This document shows, piece after piece, positions 32,701 to 43,293 of a stretch of DNA of 64,000 bases. Where the stretch lies: assembly GCF_006539885.1 (NCBI RefSeq), contig NZ_BJNW01000009.1:1-64000 (forward strand), read 5' to 3'. How positions within the stretch are numbered: position 1 is the stretch's first letter; the number at the start of each line of letters is the position of its first letter. The stretch comes from Kocuria varians (GTDB taxonomy: Bacteria > Actinomycetota > Actinomycetes > Actinomycetales > Micrococcaceae). The position numbers and the translations under genes were made by a program. The notes under the pieces were generated by a model that did no database searches, had not been told where the DNA came from, and saw nothing but the letters and a program-made list of their open reading frames with translations.

Positions 32701-33165
32701 ATGCTCCATTTCGTCTTCCACTCCCCCGAGATCCCGGGCAACACGGGCAACGCCATCCGCCTCGCCGCCTGCACCGGCGCGCGGCTGCACCTCGTGGAGC
32801 CCCTCGGCTTCAACTTCGACGACGCCAACCTCCGCCGCGCGGGCCTGGACTACCACGATCTCGCGGTGATGGACGTCCACCCCAGCACGGAGGCGCTGTG
32901 GGACTCCCTCGGGGATGCGCGGGTGATCGCGTTCACCTCGCACTCCACCACCCGTCACACGCAGCTGGACTACCGGGACGGGGACGTGCTGCTCTTCGGC
33001 CGCGAGTCCACCGGCCTGCCGGAGGAAGTGCTCGCGGACGAGCACGTGAGCGAGCGCGTGCGGATCCCCATGCTGCCCGGGCGGCGTTCCCTGAACCTCG
33101 CGAACTCCGCGTCCATCGCGCTCTACGAGGCCTGGCGCCAGCTCGGCTTCCCGGACGGCGTCTGA
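32701..33165 (+). CDS. trmL: tRNA (cytidine/uridine-34-2'-O)-methyltransferase TrmL
   Basis: A 154-residue SPOUT methyltransferase acting on the wobble base of Leu tRNAs. All three SPOUT motifs are present: [14 protein letters not shown] near residues 16-29, [15 protein letters not shown], and [22 protein letters not shown] near the end, which form the trefoil knot. ATG at 32701 is chosen because the family starts [16 protein letters not shown]; the open frame upstream crosses the desulfurase gene. It is divergent from the cysteine desulfurase and is followed by a strong terminator. Confidence 0.95.
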   Translation: MLHFVFHSPEIPGNTGNAIRLAACTGARLHLVEPLGFNFDDANLRRAGLDYHDLAVMDVHPSTEALWDSLGDARVIAFTSHSTTRHTQLDYRDGDVLLFGRESTGLPEEVLADEHVSERVRIPMLPGRRSLNLANSASIALYEAWRQLGFPDGV

Positions 33166-33187
33166 GCCGCGACCGGTCCCCGTGTGC

Positions 33188-33225
33188 GACGGCGCCCTCC
33201 CCACTCTCGTGGGGAGGGCGCCGTC
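33188..33225. terminator. Strong hairpin between trmL and htrA
   Basis: A 16-bp perfect stem (33188-33203 with 33210-33225) closed by a 6-base loop, centred between the stops of convergent trmL and the HtrA gene. No clear T-run. It can serve both directions. Confidence 0.75.
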
Positions 33226-33250
33226 CTACGTGGGTGGGAAACCCCGCGGA

Positions 33251-34909
33251 CTAGTTGCTCTTCTGGTCCGCGGCGTTGCCCAGGGTGACCGTGGCCGTCT
33301 TCTCGTCGTTGCCGCGGCGGAAGGTGATCTCCGCCTGAGAACCGGCCGCGAGCTCGCGCACACCTGCGGTCAGGGCGTCCGCGTCCGTGACGGACTTGCC
33401 GTTGAACTTGGTCACGACGTCGTTCGCCTTGAGCCCGGCGTCTGCGGCCGGTGAACCGCTCTCCACCTTGAGCACGAGCGCCCCGGAGGAGAACTGCCCG
33501 GAGCTGCTGCCGGGCGCGGTGTAATCCGTGACCGAGGCGCCCAGGTAGCCGTGGGTGGCCTTGCCGTCCTTGATGATCTCGTCCGCGACCCGCTTGGCCG
33601 TGTTGGAGGGGATCGAGAAGCCCACGCCGATGTTGCCGGAGCTACTCTCGTCCCCGGAGGAGGAGCCCGCGGCGGAGGCGATCGCCACGTTGATGCCGAT
33701 GACCTGTCCGCTCGAGTTCACGAGCGCACCCCCGGAGTTGCCGGGGTTGATCGCGGCGTCCGTCTGCAGCACGTTGAGGTACACGCTGGACTTGGCGGAC
33801 CGGGAGCCGGACTGCCCGTTGTCCGGGAAGTTGAAGAAGAAGTCCTGACCGCCGCTGCCCTTGCCCTGCTGGGACTGGGAGGTGTCCGGGGTCTCCTGGG
33901 CCGCGGAGGAGGCCACCGCGATCGTGCGGTTGAGCGTGGAGACGATGCCGTCCGTCACGGTGCCGCTGAGCCCGAGCGGCGCACCGATCGCAATGGCGGC
34001 GTCCCCCACGTTGAGCTTGGACGAGTCCGCGAACTCCGCCGGGGTCAGCCCTTTGGCGTCCACCGTGATGACCGCGAGGTCCGACTCCGGGTCCGTGCCC
34101 ACGACCGTGGCCTTGCGCACCGAGCCGTCCGAGGTCTGCACCTCAAGGTTCGCGTTGGAGCTCGCACCGTCCAGCGTGACCACGTGGGTGTTGGTGAGGA
34201 TGTGCCCCTGGTCGTCCAGGACCACGCCGGAGCCCGTGCCGGCCTGGTTGCCGGAGGTGGCGGAGATCGTCACCACGGAGGGCAACGCCTTCTGCGTGGC
34301 CCCGGTGATCTCGTTAACGGAGTCCGTGTTGTTGACGATCACCGGGGAGCTGTTGGTGCTGTTCGTGCCGCTGCCCGTGGCCACCGCTCCGGTGCCCACC
34401 GCGGTTCCCGCGCCGAGCAGGCCCGCGAGCGCCATGCCCGCGATCATCGCCCCACCCGAGAAGCGCCGCTTCGTCTTCGTGCCGCCGCGGCCGTCCTGGG
34501 CAGGGTAGCCCGAACCGGCCGGGCCGGGCCCGCCGTAGCCGCCGTCGTGGCCACCGCCGCCGCCCGCGCCGGAGGCCGCCCCGACCGCCGGGCGCGCACC
34601 GTCGTCGTACGCCGCGCCGTGGCCGTGCACCGCGCCCTGCCCGTAGGCGTCGCGGTCACCGGAGGAGGCGTCGGCGGGCTGGTACACACCGCTGTACTCG
34701 CGGGTCTCACCCGGGTAGCGGACGTCGTCGTCGGCCGAACGGGAGGCCGAGGGGATCGGCTGGGTCTCGTCCGCGGTCCACGGCGAGCCGGGGCCCTGAG
34801 CACCGGAGCCGTCGGCACCGCTGCGGCCCGCGCCCGAACCGTACTGTCCGTACCGGGGCACGGGACGCTGGGGATCGCCGCCCTCGCGGGGATCGTGGGA
34901 ATCGGCCAT
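33251..34909 (-). CDS. HtrA-like membrane serine protease with PDZ domain
   Basis: Trypsin-like protease of 552 residues for quality control outside the membrane. A cytoplasmic Gly/Asp/Tyr-rich region (about 1-150) precedes one membrane helix (about 155-178). The protease domain has the triad His (ILTNTHVVTL), Asp (DPESDLAVI) and Ser (INPGNSGGALVN). A C-terminal PDZ domain includes GALVLKVESGSPAADAGLK. ATG at 34909 follows GGAGAG. It resembles mycobacterial HtrA/PepD-type enzymes. The Gly-rich start is much longer than usual and could be a phosphorylation or docking segment. A loop with TSQSQQGKGSGG inside the protease domain is an insertion relative to DegP. Confidence 0.93.
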   Translation of the reverse strand: MADSHDPREGGDPQRPVPRYGQYGSGAGRSGADGSGAQGPGSPWTADETQPIPSASRSADDDVRYPGETREYSGVYQPADASSGDRDAYGQGAVHGHGAAYDDGARPAVGAASGAGGGGGHDGGYGGPGPAGSGYPAQDGRGGTKTKRRFSGGAMIAGMALAGLLGAGTAVGTGAVATGSGTNSTNSSPVIVNNTDSVNEITGATQKALPSVVTISATSGNQAGTGSGVVLDDQGHILTNTHVVTLDGASSNANLEVQTSDGSVRKATVVGTDPESDLAVITVDAKGLTPAEFADSSKLNVGDAAIAIGAPLGLSGTVTDGIVSTLNRTIAVASSAAQETPDTSQSQQGKGSGGQDFFFNFPDNGQSGSRSAKSSVYLNVLQTDAAINPGNSGGALVNSSGQVIGINVAIASAAGSSSGDESSSGNIGVGFSIPSNTAKRVADEIIKDGKATHGYLGASVTDYTAPGSSSGQFSSGALVLKVESGSPAADAGLKANDVVTKFNGKSVTDADALTAGVRELAAGSQAEITFRRGNDEKTATVTLGNAADQKSN

Positions 34910-35170
34910 GCTCTCTCCTCCAAAACCTGTGGGACCGCCACCTGGGCCGGTCAGTTTTGATGACCCAGTATGCTCGCCCTTACTGTACCGGGGCTGTGAG
35001 AACTGACGGCTTCTCGTGAGTTCCCTGTTACCTCTCCGGACATCCACTGAATTCGTGACCCCGTGATCCACCACAGCGTATTCTGTGACGCGAGCGGCGC
35101 GGCTCCCGCGAAGCACCACCGGCCACACGGGCCCCTGCCGCACCGCGCCGATGTCGAGGGAACGAGGGTC
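34910..35170. promoter_or_regulatory. Divergent intergenic region, HtrA / TPM operon
   Basis: The 261 bases carry promoters for htrA and for the TPM-pspA-herA operon. The segment 34955-35010 is richer in AT than its surroundings. Read on the minus strand it contains TACAGT and CATACT, either of which could be a -10 box for htrA. I cannot point to a stress-sigma consensus with confidence. GAGGG lies ahead of the plus-strand ATG. Confidence 0.35.
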
Positions 35171-37225
35171 ATGAGTTCACGCACCTACTGGCGGCGCACG
35201 ATGTCGGTGGCCGCACTGGCGGGGTCCTCCCTCCTCTTCCTGGGCCCCGCGGCGCTGGCCGAGGCCCCTCCCACGGTGGAGCCGGGCGTGCGCGTGGTGG
35301 ACACCGTCAACGCCCTGAGCAACGCCTCCGCGGTGAAGGACGAGATCTCCTCGCTCGCCAAGGAGCACCAGGTCACCCTCTACGTGGTCTACGTGGACCG
35401 GTTCACGGACCCCACGAACCCGGACGACTGGGTCGAGGACTTCGCGCAGCGCAACGGCTTCGGCACGAACGACGCCGTGCTGGCCGTTGCCACCACCAGC
35501 CGTCAGGCGCGCTTCAGCGCGAACAACGCGGGGCCGCTGTCCAAGAGCGACCAGCAGAAGATCTACCAGGACAACATTGCCCCGGCGCTGAGCAGCGGTG
35601 ACTGGGACGGCGCCGCGGAGGGCGCCGTGAAGGGCATCAACTCCTCGCTCGGCGGCGGCCTGGGCGGCGCGGGCGGCGCCGTGCTCGGCACGGTCGCCGT
35701 GGGCGGTCTCGCCGCCGCGGGCGTGGGTGCCGCGGTGGTGGCGCGCAGGCGGCGTCGTCGTCAGGACCAGGCGGGTCAGGGCGGGGCCGACGGCGCCCCG
35801 CGCGGCCAGCGCGCCCCCGAGCGTCCGCTCGTGCCCCTGCCCGAGCTGCACCGGCAGGCGGGCTCCGCGCTCGTAAAGGCGGACAACGCGATCCAGCACT
35901 CCGAGCAGGAACTGGCCTTCGCGCAGCTGCAGTACGGCGAGGAGCAGACGCAGCCGTTCCAGGAGGCGATCGCGCGCGCCAAGGAGCACATGCGCGCCTC
36001 CTTCGAGCTGCAGCAGAAGCTCGAGGACGACATCCCGGACTCCGAGGCGGACCAGCGCGCGTGGCTCGGGGAGATCATCGACCGCACCCGCCAGGCCCGC
36101 GCCCCGCTGGCCGAGCAGGAGCAGAGCTTCACGCGGCTGCGGCAGCTCGAGACGCGCGCGCCGGAGGCCCTGGAGGCGGTGCGCCGCGCCGTCGACGCCA
36201 CCCGGCCCCGCCTCGCGGACGCCGAGGCCGCCCTGGTGGGGCTGCACGAGACGTACGACGACGCCGCCCTCGCCCCCGTGGTGGACAACGGCACGCAGGC
36301 GCGCGACCGGCTCGAGTTCGCCGCGACCTCCATCGGTGACGCCCAGCAGCACCTGGACGCCGGCAAGGTCTCCGAGGCGGTGCTCGCGATCCGCGCCGCC
36401 GAGGAGGCCCAGGGTCAGGCCGAGGGCCTGATCGGTTCGGTGGACAACGCCCGCCGGGAGCTCGCCGCCGCAGAGGAGTCGCTCAAGGACGCTGTGAGCA
36501 TTGCCCAGCGGGACGTCGCGGAGGCCGAGGGCCTCGTGCAGCAGGGTTCCCGCCCGGAACTCGCCGGGGCCGCCGCGGGGGTGCGCTCCGTGGTCGAGAC
36601 GATCACACGGCAGATGTCCTCGGGCCACTACGACCCCGTGGGCTCCGCGCGACGGCTCGCCCAGGCGAAGGCCGAGCTCGACAAGGGGCTGCAGGACGTC
36701 CGCACGTCCCAGGACCGCGCCCGCTCCGCCCGCGAGACCCTCTCCCACACCCTCGTGAGCGCACAGGCGAGCCTCACGACCGCCTCCGACTACGTCTGGG
36801 CGCGCCGCGGTGGCGTGGGCGCCCGGGCCCGCACCGAGATCGCGGAGGCCGAGCGCCACCTGCAGATCGCCCAGCAGCTGCGCAACTCCGACCCCGAGCG
36901 CGCCCTCGACGAGGCCAACCAGTCCATCCGCCTCGCGGACTCCGCCCAGCGCTCCGCGAGCGAGGACGTGGACCGCTTCTACAGCTCACCCGGCGGCTAC
37001 GGCGGCTACGGCGGACGCCAGAACAACGGCCTGGGGGGTGCGGTGCTCGGCGGGATCCTGCTGGGCGGCATCCTCAACGGCGGAGGCTTCGGCGGCGGCC
37101 ACCACGACGGCGGCGGCTTCGGAGGAGGATTCGGCGGTGGCGGCTTCGGCGACGGTGGTTTCGGCGACGGTGGCGGCTTCGGGGACGGCGGCGGTTTCGA
37201 CGGCGGGGTGGGCGGCAACTTCTGA
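35171..37225 (+). CDS. TPM-domain envelope protein with coiled coil and Gly-rich tail
   Basis: A 684-residue secreted membrane protein. A signal peptide ends AALA-E at about residue 30. A TPM domain (about 35-170, opening VRVVDTVNALSNASAVKDEI) follows, a fold seen in thylakoid and stress-associated proteins. A membrane helix (about 172-198) is followed by a basic RRRRRR stop-transfer. Then come about 400 residues of Ala/Glu/Arg/Gln-rich helix likely to form coiled coils. The C-terminus is a Gly-Phe-Asp repeat tail. ATG at 35171 follows CGAGGG. It heads the operon with pspA and a HerA-like ATPase, so membrane stress is the likely theme. Homologues are often annotated as TPM-domain proteins of unknown function. 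Confidence 0.83.
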   Translation: MSSRTYWRRTMSVAALAGSSLLFLGPAALAEAPPTVEPGVRVVDTVNALSNASAVKDEISSLAKEHQVTLYVVYVDRFTDPTNPDDWVEDFAQRNGFGTNDAVLAVATTSRQARFSANNAGPLSKSDQQKIYQDNIAPALSSGDWDGAAEGAVKGINSSLGGGLGGAGGAVLGTVAVGGLAAAGVGAAVVARRRRRRQDQAGQGGADGAPRGQRAPERPLVPLPELHRQAGSALVKADNAIQHSEQELAFAQLQYGEEQTQPFQEAIARAKEHMRASFELQQKLEDDIPDSEADQRAWLGEIIDRTRQARAPLAEQEQSFTRLRQLETRAPEALEAVRRAVDATRPRLADAEAALVGLHETYDDAALAPVVDNGTQARDRLEFAATSIGDAQQHLDAGKVSEAVLAIRAAEEAQGQAEGLIGSVDNARRELAAAEESLKDAVSIAQRDVAEAEGLVQQGSRPELAGAAAGVRSVVETITRQMSSGHYDPVGSARRLAQAKAELDKGLQDVRTSQDRARSARETLSHTLVSAQASLTTASDYVWARRGGVGARARTEIAEAERHLQIAQQLRNSDPERALDEANQSIRLADSAQRSASEDVDRFYSSPGGYGGYGGRQNNGLGGAVLGGILLGGILNGGGFGGGHHDGGGFGGGFGGGGFGDGGFGDGGGFGDGGGFDGGVGGNF

Positions 37226-37313
37226 CCGCCCACCGGCCCCGGCACAGATCACCGGCTCCCCCGCGGACCCGGACGAACTCAGCTCCACCGACACACGAGA
37301 AGAGGAGAACACC

Positions 37314-38069
37314 ATGACCAAGCAGTCGATCTTTGGGCGCATCGCCCAGCTGGCCAAGGCCAACATCAACGCGATGATCGATTCCGCGGAGGACCCGCAG
37401 AAGATGCTGGACCAGATGGTCCGCGACTACACGGAGAACATCCGTGAAGCGGAGTCCGCGGTGGCCCAGACCATCGGCAACCTGCGCCTACTCGAGAAGG
37501 ACCATGCGGAGGACGTCCAGGAGGCGCAGCAGTGGGGCGGCAAGGCCCTGGCCGCGTCCAACAAGGCCGAGGAGTTCCGCCGTGCGGGCAAGGAGGTCGA
37601 GGCCGGGAAGTTCGACGACCTCGCCAAGGTGGCCCTGCAGCGCCAGATCCAGTCCGAGAACGAGGCGCGCGCCGCCGAGCCGCAGATCGCGTCCCAGACC
37701 GAGGTCGTGGACAAGCTCAAGACCGGCCTGAACAGCATGCGCGGCAAGCTGCAGGAGCTCTCCGCCAAGCGGGACGAGCTCGCTGCCCGCCAGAAGACCG
37801 TGCAGGCGCAGTCCCAGGTGCAGGACGCCCTGAAGTCCTTCGACGTCATGGACCCCACGAGCGAGGTCTCCCGCTTCGAGGAGAAGGTGCGCCGCGAGGA
37901 GGCCCGCGTGGCCGGCCAGCAGGAGCTCGCGGACTCGTCCCTGGACCGCCAGTTCGAAGCGCTCGAGAACATGGGTCAGCAGACCGAGATCGAGGCCCGC
38001 CTGGCGGCGCTGAAGGCCGGTTCCGGCGCCAAGGACGGCGAGAACATCGTCTCCGCCGAGGAGGTCTGA
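37314..38069 (+). CDS. pspA: PspA/IM30 family membrane-stress protein
   Basis: A 251-residue ESCRT-III-like protein that coats and stabilises stressed membranes. It starts MTKQSIFGRIAQLAKANINA, the amphipathic membrane-binding helix. The family motif AEDPQKMLDQMVRDY follows, then long charged coiled coil to about residue 220. ATG at 37314 follows AGAGGAG at ideal spacing; the longer open frame upstream is rejected. It is preceded by the TPM gene (88-base gap) and followed two bases later by the HerA-like gene. This organisation links it to envelope stress. The usual PspB/C-type regulators are absent here. Confidence 0.95.
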   Translation: MTKQSIFGRIAQLAKANINAMIDSAEDPQKMLDQMVRDYTENIREAESAVAQTIGNLRLLEKDHAEDVQEAQQWGGKALAASNKAEEFRRAGKEVEAGKFDDLAKVALQRQIQSENEARAAEPQIASQTEVVDKLKTGLNSMRGKLQELSAKRDELAARQKTVQAQSQVQDALKSFDVMDPTSEVSRFEEKVRREEARVAGQQELADSSLDRQFEALENMGQQTEIEARLAALKAGSGAKDGENIVSAEEV

Positions 38070-38071
38070 GC

Positions 38072-39676
<1,605 letters not shown>

Positions 39677-39689
39677 CGCACCCGCCGCA

Positions 39690-39734
39690 CGACGACGCCG
39701 CCGCGCCCCTCTCCGGGACGCGGCGGCGTCGTCG
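39690..39734 (+). terminator. Long hairpin after the HerA-like gene, made of two GACGACGCCGC motifs
   Basis: A perfect 16-bp stem (39690-39705 with 39719-39734) with a 13-base loop lies 14 bases past the stop of the HerA-like gene. Both arms contain the recurrent motif. No T-run follows, but the stem strength suggests a terminator. Confidence 0.7.
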
Positions 39735-39847
39735 CACGGGCCCGGAATGCGCGACCGCGTCGGTACTCCCAAGACGCCCAGAAGGGCAGGACACGCAGAA
39801 GGCCCGGACGCGCGGAAGCCCCGAACCCTCAAAGGCGCCAGACATGC

Positions 39848-39879
39848 AAGAAGCCCGGTCTCGAAAGACCGGGCTTCTT
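39848..39879 (-). terminator. Terminator of the initiator tRNA gene
   Basis: A perfect 13-bp stem (39848-39860 with 39867-39879) and a 6-base loop begin two bases beyond the tRNA 3' end on the minus strand. The second arm ends in a short T-rich stretch (TTCTT). Confidence 0.8.
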
Positions 39880-39881
39880 CG

Positions 39882-39958
39882 TGGTTGCGGGGGCAAGATT
39901 TGAACTTGCGACCTCTGGGTTATGAGCCCAGCGAGCTACCGAACTGCTCCACCCCGCG
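39882..39958 (-). tRNA. tRNA-fMet (initiator), anticodon CAU
   Basis: A 77-base tRNA with encoded CCA. The first acceptor position is C facing A72 (mismatch), and the anticodon stem has three G-C pairs around GGGCTCATAACCC. Both are hallmarks of bacterial initiator tRNA. The D-arm GTGGAGCAGTTCGGTAGCTC and T-arm GGTCGCAAGTTCAAATCTTGCC fold normally. It stands alone, with a hairpin terminator after it. Its promoter must lie in 39959-40135, where I see no clear element. Confidence 0.96.
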
Positions 39959-40135
39959 GCGACATCGACCACTATACGGGTGCCCGGTGGGTCGTGCAAA
40001 TCGGGGCCGGAACTCACATCCCCGGCGCTCCCCTGCCGGGCGCGGACCGGCGGTCTCGGACGCCCCGTCCCGGAACACGCTCCCGCGAGGCCCCGGCCCT
40101 GCAGTGCTGGAACACGCCCGCACCCCGGCAACCGC

Positions 40136-40173
40136 CGAGGGGCGGCCCCCGGTGTCCCGGGAACCGCCCCTCG
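40136..40173 (-). terminator. Hairpin downstream of the UPF0182 gene
   Basis: CGAGGGGCGG (40136-40145) pairs with 40164-40173 and the 18-base spacer holds a second small stem (CCCGG/CCGGG). It begins 19 bases after the UPF0182 stop on the minus strand. The remaining gap 39959-40135 shows no other feature. Confidence 0.65.
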
Positions 40174-40191
40174 GCGCTGCTGGCTGCGTGC

Positions 40192-43176
40192 TCACTTGGA
40201 GGGCGAGGCACCGTCCTGCGCCATGGCATCCTCGATGGCCTTCTGCAGCCGGTCCTGAGCCTCGCCGTACTTGGCCCAGTCACCGTCCTTGCGCGCCTGG
40301 TCCGCGTCCTTCATGGCGGTGTTCGCCTTGTCCAGCGCTTCCTGCAGGGACGCCGAGCGCTGCGGGTCCGACGCCGAGGCGGACGGCGACGGGCTTGCGC
40401 TCGCCTTGTCCCCGCCGTCCTTCGAGTCGCTTCCCGAGCCCTGGGCCGCCGTGGCGTCCTTGTCGCTCACGCCGGCCCCGGAGTCCGTGGTGGCACCCGA
40501 CTTGCCGCCGAAGACCTGGTCGAGGGCGCCGTCGAGCGTGGGGGCGTAACCGACCTTCTCGCCGAAGCCCACGAGCACCTTGCGCAGGGTCGGGTAGGCA
40601 GCGTCGCCGGAGGACTGCACGTAGACCGGCTGGACGTAGAGCATGCCGCCGCCGACCGGCAGCGTCAGCAGGTTGCCGTTGATGACCTCGGAGGCGCCCT
40701 GGCGCAGGATGTTCAGCTCGTTGGAGACCGCGGTGTCCGAGTTGAAGTTGTTCTGCGCCTGGCCCGGGCCGGGAACCGAGGACGAGCGCGGCAGCTCGAG
40801 CAGCCGCAGCTTGCCGTAGTTCTCGTTCTTCACGCCGTCCTTGCCCGTGCCCGCGTCCGCGTTCGCGGAGAGGTAGCCGTACATCACGTTGCGGGTGTTG
40901 CCGGACTCGTTCTGCTGGGGGATGAAGGACGAGGTCAGGGAGAAGCTGGCCTTTTTGTCACCCGGCATCCGCATGGACAGGTAGTACGGCGGCTGGGAGA
41001 CGCCCCGGTTCTGCTGGGTGGGGTCGTTGGGCACGGACCAGACGTCGTCGTTCGCGTAGAAGCTGTTCGCGTCCGTCACGTGGTAGCGGTTGAGCAGGTC
41101 GCGCTGGACCTTGAACATGTCCTCCGGGTAGCGCACGTGCGCCATCAGGTCCGCGGACATCTCCGAGTACGGCTTGACCGTGCTGGGGAAGACCTTCTGC
41201 CACGACTTCAGCACCGGGTCCTGGTCGTCCCACGCGTAGAGGTCCACGGAGCCGTCGTACGCGTTGACCGTGGCCTTGACCGAGTTGCGGATGTAGTTCA
41301 CGCGCTCCGGCGGCAGCGCCGCGCTCGTGCCCTGCGCGGTCTGGGTGTCCTTGGTCGCGTCCTCCAGCACGGACGGGGTGGAGTACGGGTACGACGACGC
41401 CGTGGTGTAGGCGTCCACGATCCACACGACCTTGTTGTCCACGATCGCCGGGTACGGCTTGCCGTCCACGGTCAGGTACGGGGCCACCTTCTCCACGCGC
41501 TCGCGCGGGTTGCGGTCGTAGAGGATCTGCGAGTCCGGGCGCACGGCGTCCGAGAGCAGCATGTCCGTGGACTGGAACTTGATCGAGTAGGAGAGCTTGT
41601 TGAACAGGTTGCCCACGTTCGGGCCGCCGTTGCCGGTGAACGTGGTCTTGGCGTCCGCGGCGTCGCCCTCGTTGGTCTGGGGACGGTCCAGCTCCAGCGG
41701 AGCGTCACCCTCGGCGCCACCCACGATGGAGTAGTTGGGCGAGTTCTCGCCGAAGTAGATGCGGGGCTCGTAGCTGTCCGAGATCTGGCCCTTGGACGGG
41801 ATGCCGGCCTGCATGAACTTCGGCTTGCCGTCGCTCTGCACGCGCGAGCCGTACGCGGCCACCACGCCGTAGCCGTGCGTGTAGACCACCGACTGGTTGT
41901 ACCAGCCCTGGATCTGGTCCGAGTTCAGCTCGCGGGTGGCGATCACGGTGTCCTGCGTCTGGCCGTCCACGGTGTAGCGGTCCACGTTGAGCGTGTCACC
42001 GAACTGGTAGTACGGCCGGAACTGCTGCAGCTGGGCGAACGCGGAGGAGACCACGTTGGGATCCAGCAGACGGATGTTGGAGGTGGTCTCGGTGTCCTCG
42101 CGCAGTGCGCCCTGCTCGGTCTGGGTCGTGGCGTCGTACGGAGTGACCTGGGTGTCGTCCAGCCCGTAGGCCTGCCGGGTCATGGAGATGTTGCGCTGGA
42201 TGTACTCGTTCTCCAGGGCCTGCTCGGTGGGCGTGACCTGGAAGCGCTGGATGGCCCACGGGTACAGACCGCCGGCCACCACGGCCACCACCACGAGCAT
42301 CGCGGCGCCGATCAGCGGCAGCTTCCAGCGGCCGATGAAGCCGGCCACCACGAACAGCACGGCCACCAGCACGGCGGAGATCGCCAGGATGCCCTTGGTG
42401 GGGATCACGGCGTTGACGTCCGTGTAGAGCGCGCCCGTCCACTTGCCCGAGGTGGAGGTGAGTGTGGAGTAGCGGTCCAGCCAGAAGTTCACGGCCTGCA
42501 GCACCAGGAAGGCGGCGACCACGGAGCCCAGGTGCACCCGGGCGGCGCGCGTGGACTCGATCCCGCGCTCGTGGATCCGGATCCCGCCGTACACGTAGTG
42601 CATGAGCAGACCGGCCACGCCCGCGAGCAGCAGCGCCGTGACCAGGAAGCCGATCAGCAGCCGCAGGAACGGCAGCGTGAACACGTAGAACCCGAGGTCC
42701 ATGGTGAACTGCGGATCCGTCTGCCCGAACGGCTCCTGGTTGAAGAACAGCAGCACGGTCTGCCACTGCGCGGCCACCGTGGACGCCGCGAAGAGCCCGA
42801 AGATCACGGGCACGGCCACCATCACGACCTTGCGCACCGGGTCCAGCGCCTGCTGGTACTTGGCCATGTTCTCGCTGATCCGCTCCGCGTCCCGCGGGCG
42901 CAGCCGGTACGCGAGCAGCAGACTCACGAACATCAGGGCGGCCACGATCAGCGCGGCCACGACGAACAGGCCGATCACCGTGAGGTTGCGCGTGATGAAG
43001 ACGCGCAGATAGCCCAGCTGCTCGAACCAGAGGATGTTGGTGTAGACCTGCGTGAACCCGACGAACGCCGCGATCAGGACGACCACCGCGATCACCGTGG
43101 GCAGCAGGGCCCCGCGTTTGCGCCGGCCCGTCGCCGAGCTGCTGGATGGACGGGGGGATGCGGCTCCGGCGGTCAC
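40192..43176 (-). CDS. UPF0182 family large membrane protein
   Basis: A 994-residue protein of the UPF0182 family (M. tuberculosis Rv3193c and Rv0064), function unknown. Seven hydrophobic segments occupy the first about 330 residues, beginning with TVIAVVVLIAAFVGFTQVYT and the family stretch YTNILWFEQLGYLRVF. A large extracellular domain follows, including RYHVTDANSFYANDDVWSVP and YLSMRMPG. The tail (about 905-994) is Ser/Asp/Lys-rich and disordered, ending in Ala/Lys helices. GTG at 43176 has AGAGG eight bases upstream. The neighbouring PDZ-Lon and DUF2342 genes are in the same order as Rv3193c-Rv3195. Confidence 0.93.
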   Translation of the reverse strand: MTAGAASPRPSSSSATGRRKRGALLPTVIAVVVLIAAFVGFTQVYTNILWFEQLGYLRVFITRNLTVIGLFVVAALIVAALMFVSLLLAYRLRPRDAERISENMAKYQQALDPVRKVVMVAVPVIFGLFAASTVAAQWQTVLLFFNQEPFGQTDPQFTMDLGFYVFTLPFLRLLIGFLVTALLLAGVAGLLMHYVYGGIRIHERGIESTRAARVHLGSVVAAFLVLQAVNFWLDRYSTLTSTSGKWTGALYTDVNAVIPTKGILAISAVLVAVLFVVAGFIGRWKLPLIGAAMLVVVAVVAGGLYPWAIQRFQVTPTEQALENEYIQRNISMTRQAYGLDDTQVTPYDATTQTEQGALREDTETTSNIRLLDPNVVSSAFAQLQQFRPYYQFGDTLNVDRYTVDGQTQDTVIATRELNSDQIQGWYNQSVVYTHGYGVVAAYGSRVQSDGKPKFMQAGIPSKGQISDSYEPRIYFGENSPNYSIVGGAEGDAPLELDRPQTNEGDAADAKTTFTGNGGPNVGNLFNKLSYSIKFQSTDMLLSDAVRPDSQILYDRNPRERVEKVAPYLTVDGKPYPAIVDNKVVWIVDAYTTASSYPYSTPSVLEDATKDTQTAQGTSAALPPERVNYIRNSVKATVNAYDGSVDLYAWDDQDPVLKSWQKVFPSTVKPYSEMSADLMAHVRYPEDMFKVQRDLLNRYHVTDANSFYANDDVWSVPNDPTQQNRGVSQPPYYLSMRMPGDKKASFSLTSSFIPQQNESGNTRNVMYGYLSANADAGTGKDGVKNENYGKLRLLELPRSSSVPGPGQAQNNFNSDTAVSNELNILRQGASEVINGNLLTLPVGGGMLYVQPVYVQSSGDAAYPTLRKVLVGFGEKVGYAPTLDGALDQVFGGKSGATTDSGAGVSDKDATAAQGSGSDSKDGGDKASASPSPSASASDPQRSASLQEALDKANTAMKDADQARKDGDWAKYGEAQDRLQKAIEDAMAQDGASPSK

Positions 43177-43293
43177 TGAATACCTCTGAATTCCCTGGGC
43201 GCGGATGGCGATCTGTCAATGATCGGTGTCCACCTTATTGTGCGGGCCACCGCGCGGGGGTGCAATTAGGCGGCGCCGGGGTGTCACCGCACG

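Noticed and set aside
30183-32828. 881-codon frame that fuses mnmA with the region of the cysteine desulfurase
   Set aside because: Only the part after GTG 31337 is MnmA. The upstream part is a shadow of the desulfurase gene, which is conserved in another frame.
36960-37225. PE-PGRS or PPE-like protein suggested by the Gly-rich tail of the TPM gene
   Set aside because: The repeats are a short Gly/Phe/Asp tail on a TPM-domain protein; no PE or PPE domain is present.
37226-37313. Longer PspA start within the TPM gene (open from 36810)
   Set aside because: The extension is a shadow of the Gly-rich TPM tail. ATG 37314 has AGAGGAG and begins the known amphipathic helix.
40081-40191. Small gene between the tRNA and UPF0182
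   Set aside because: Open frames here are GC-rich shadows without ribosome site or family sequence. The stretch is explained by a terminator and promoter space.
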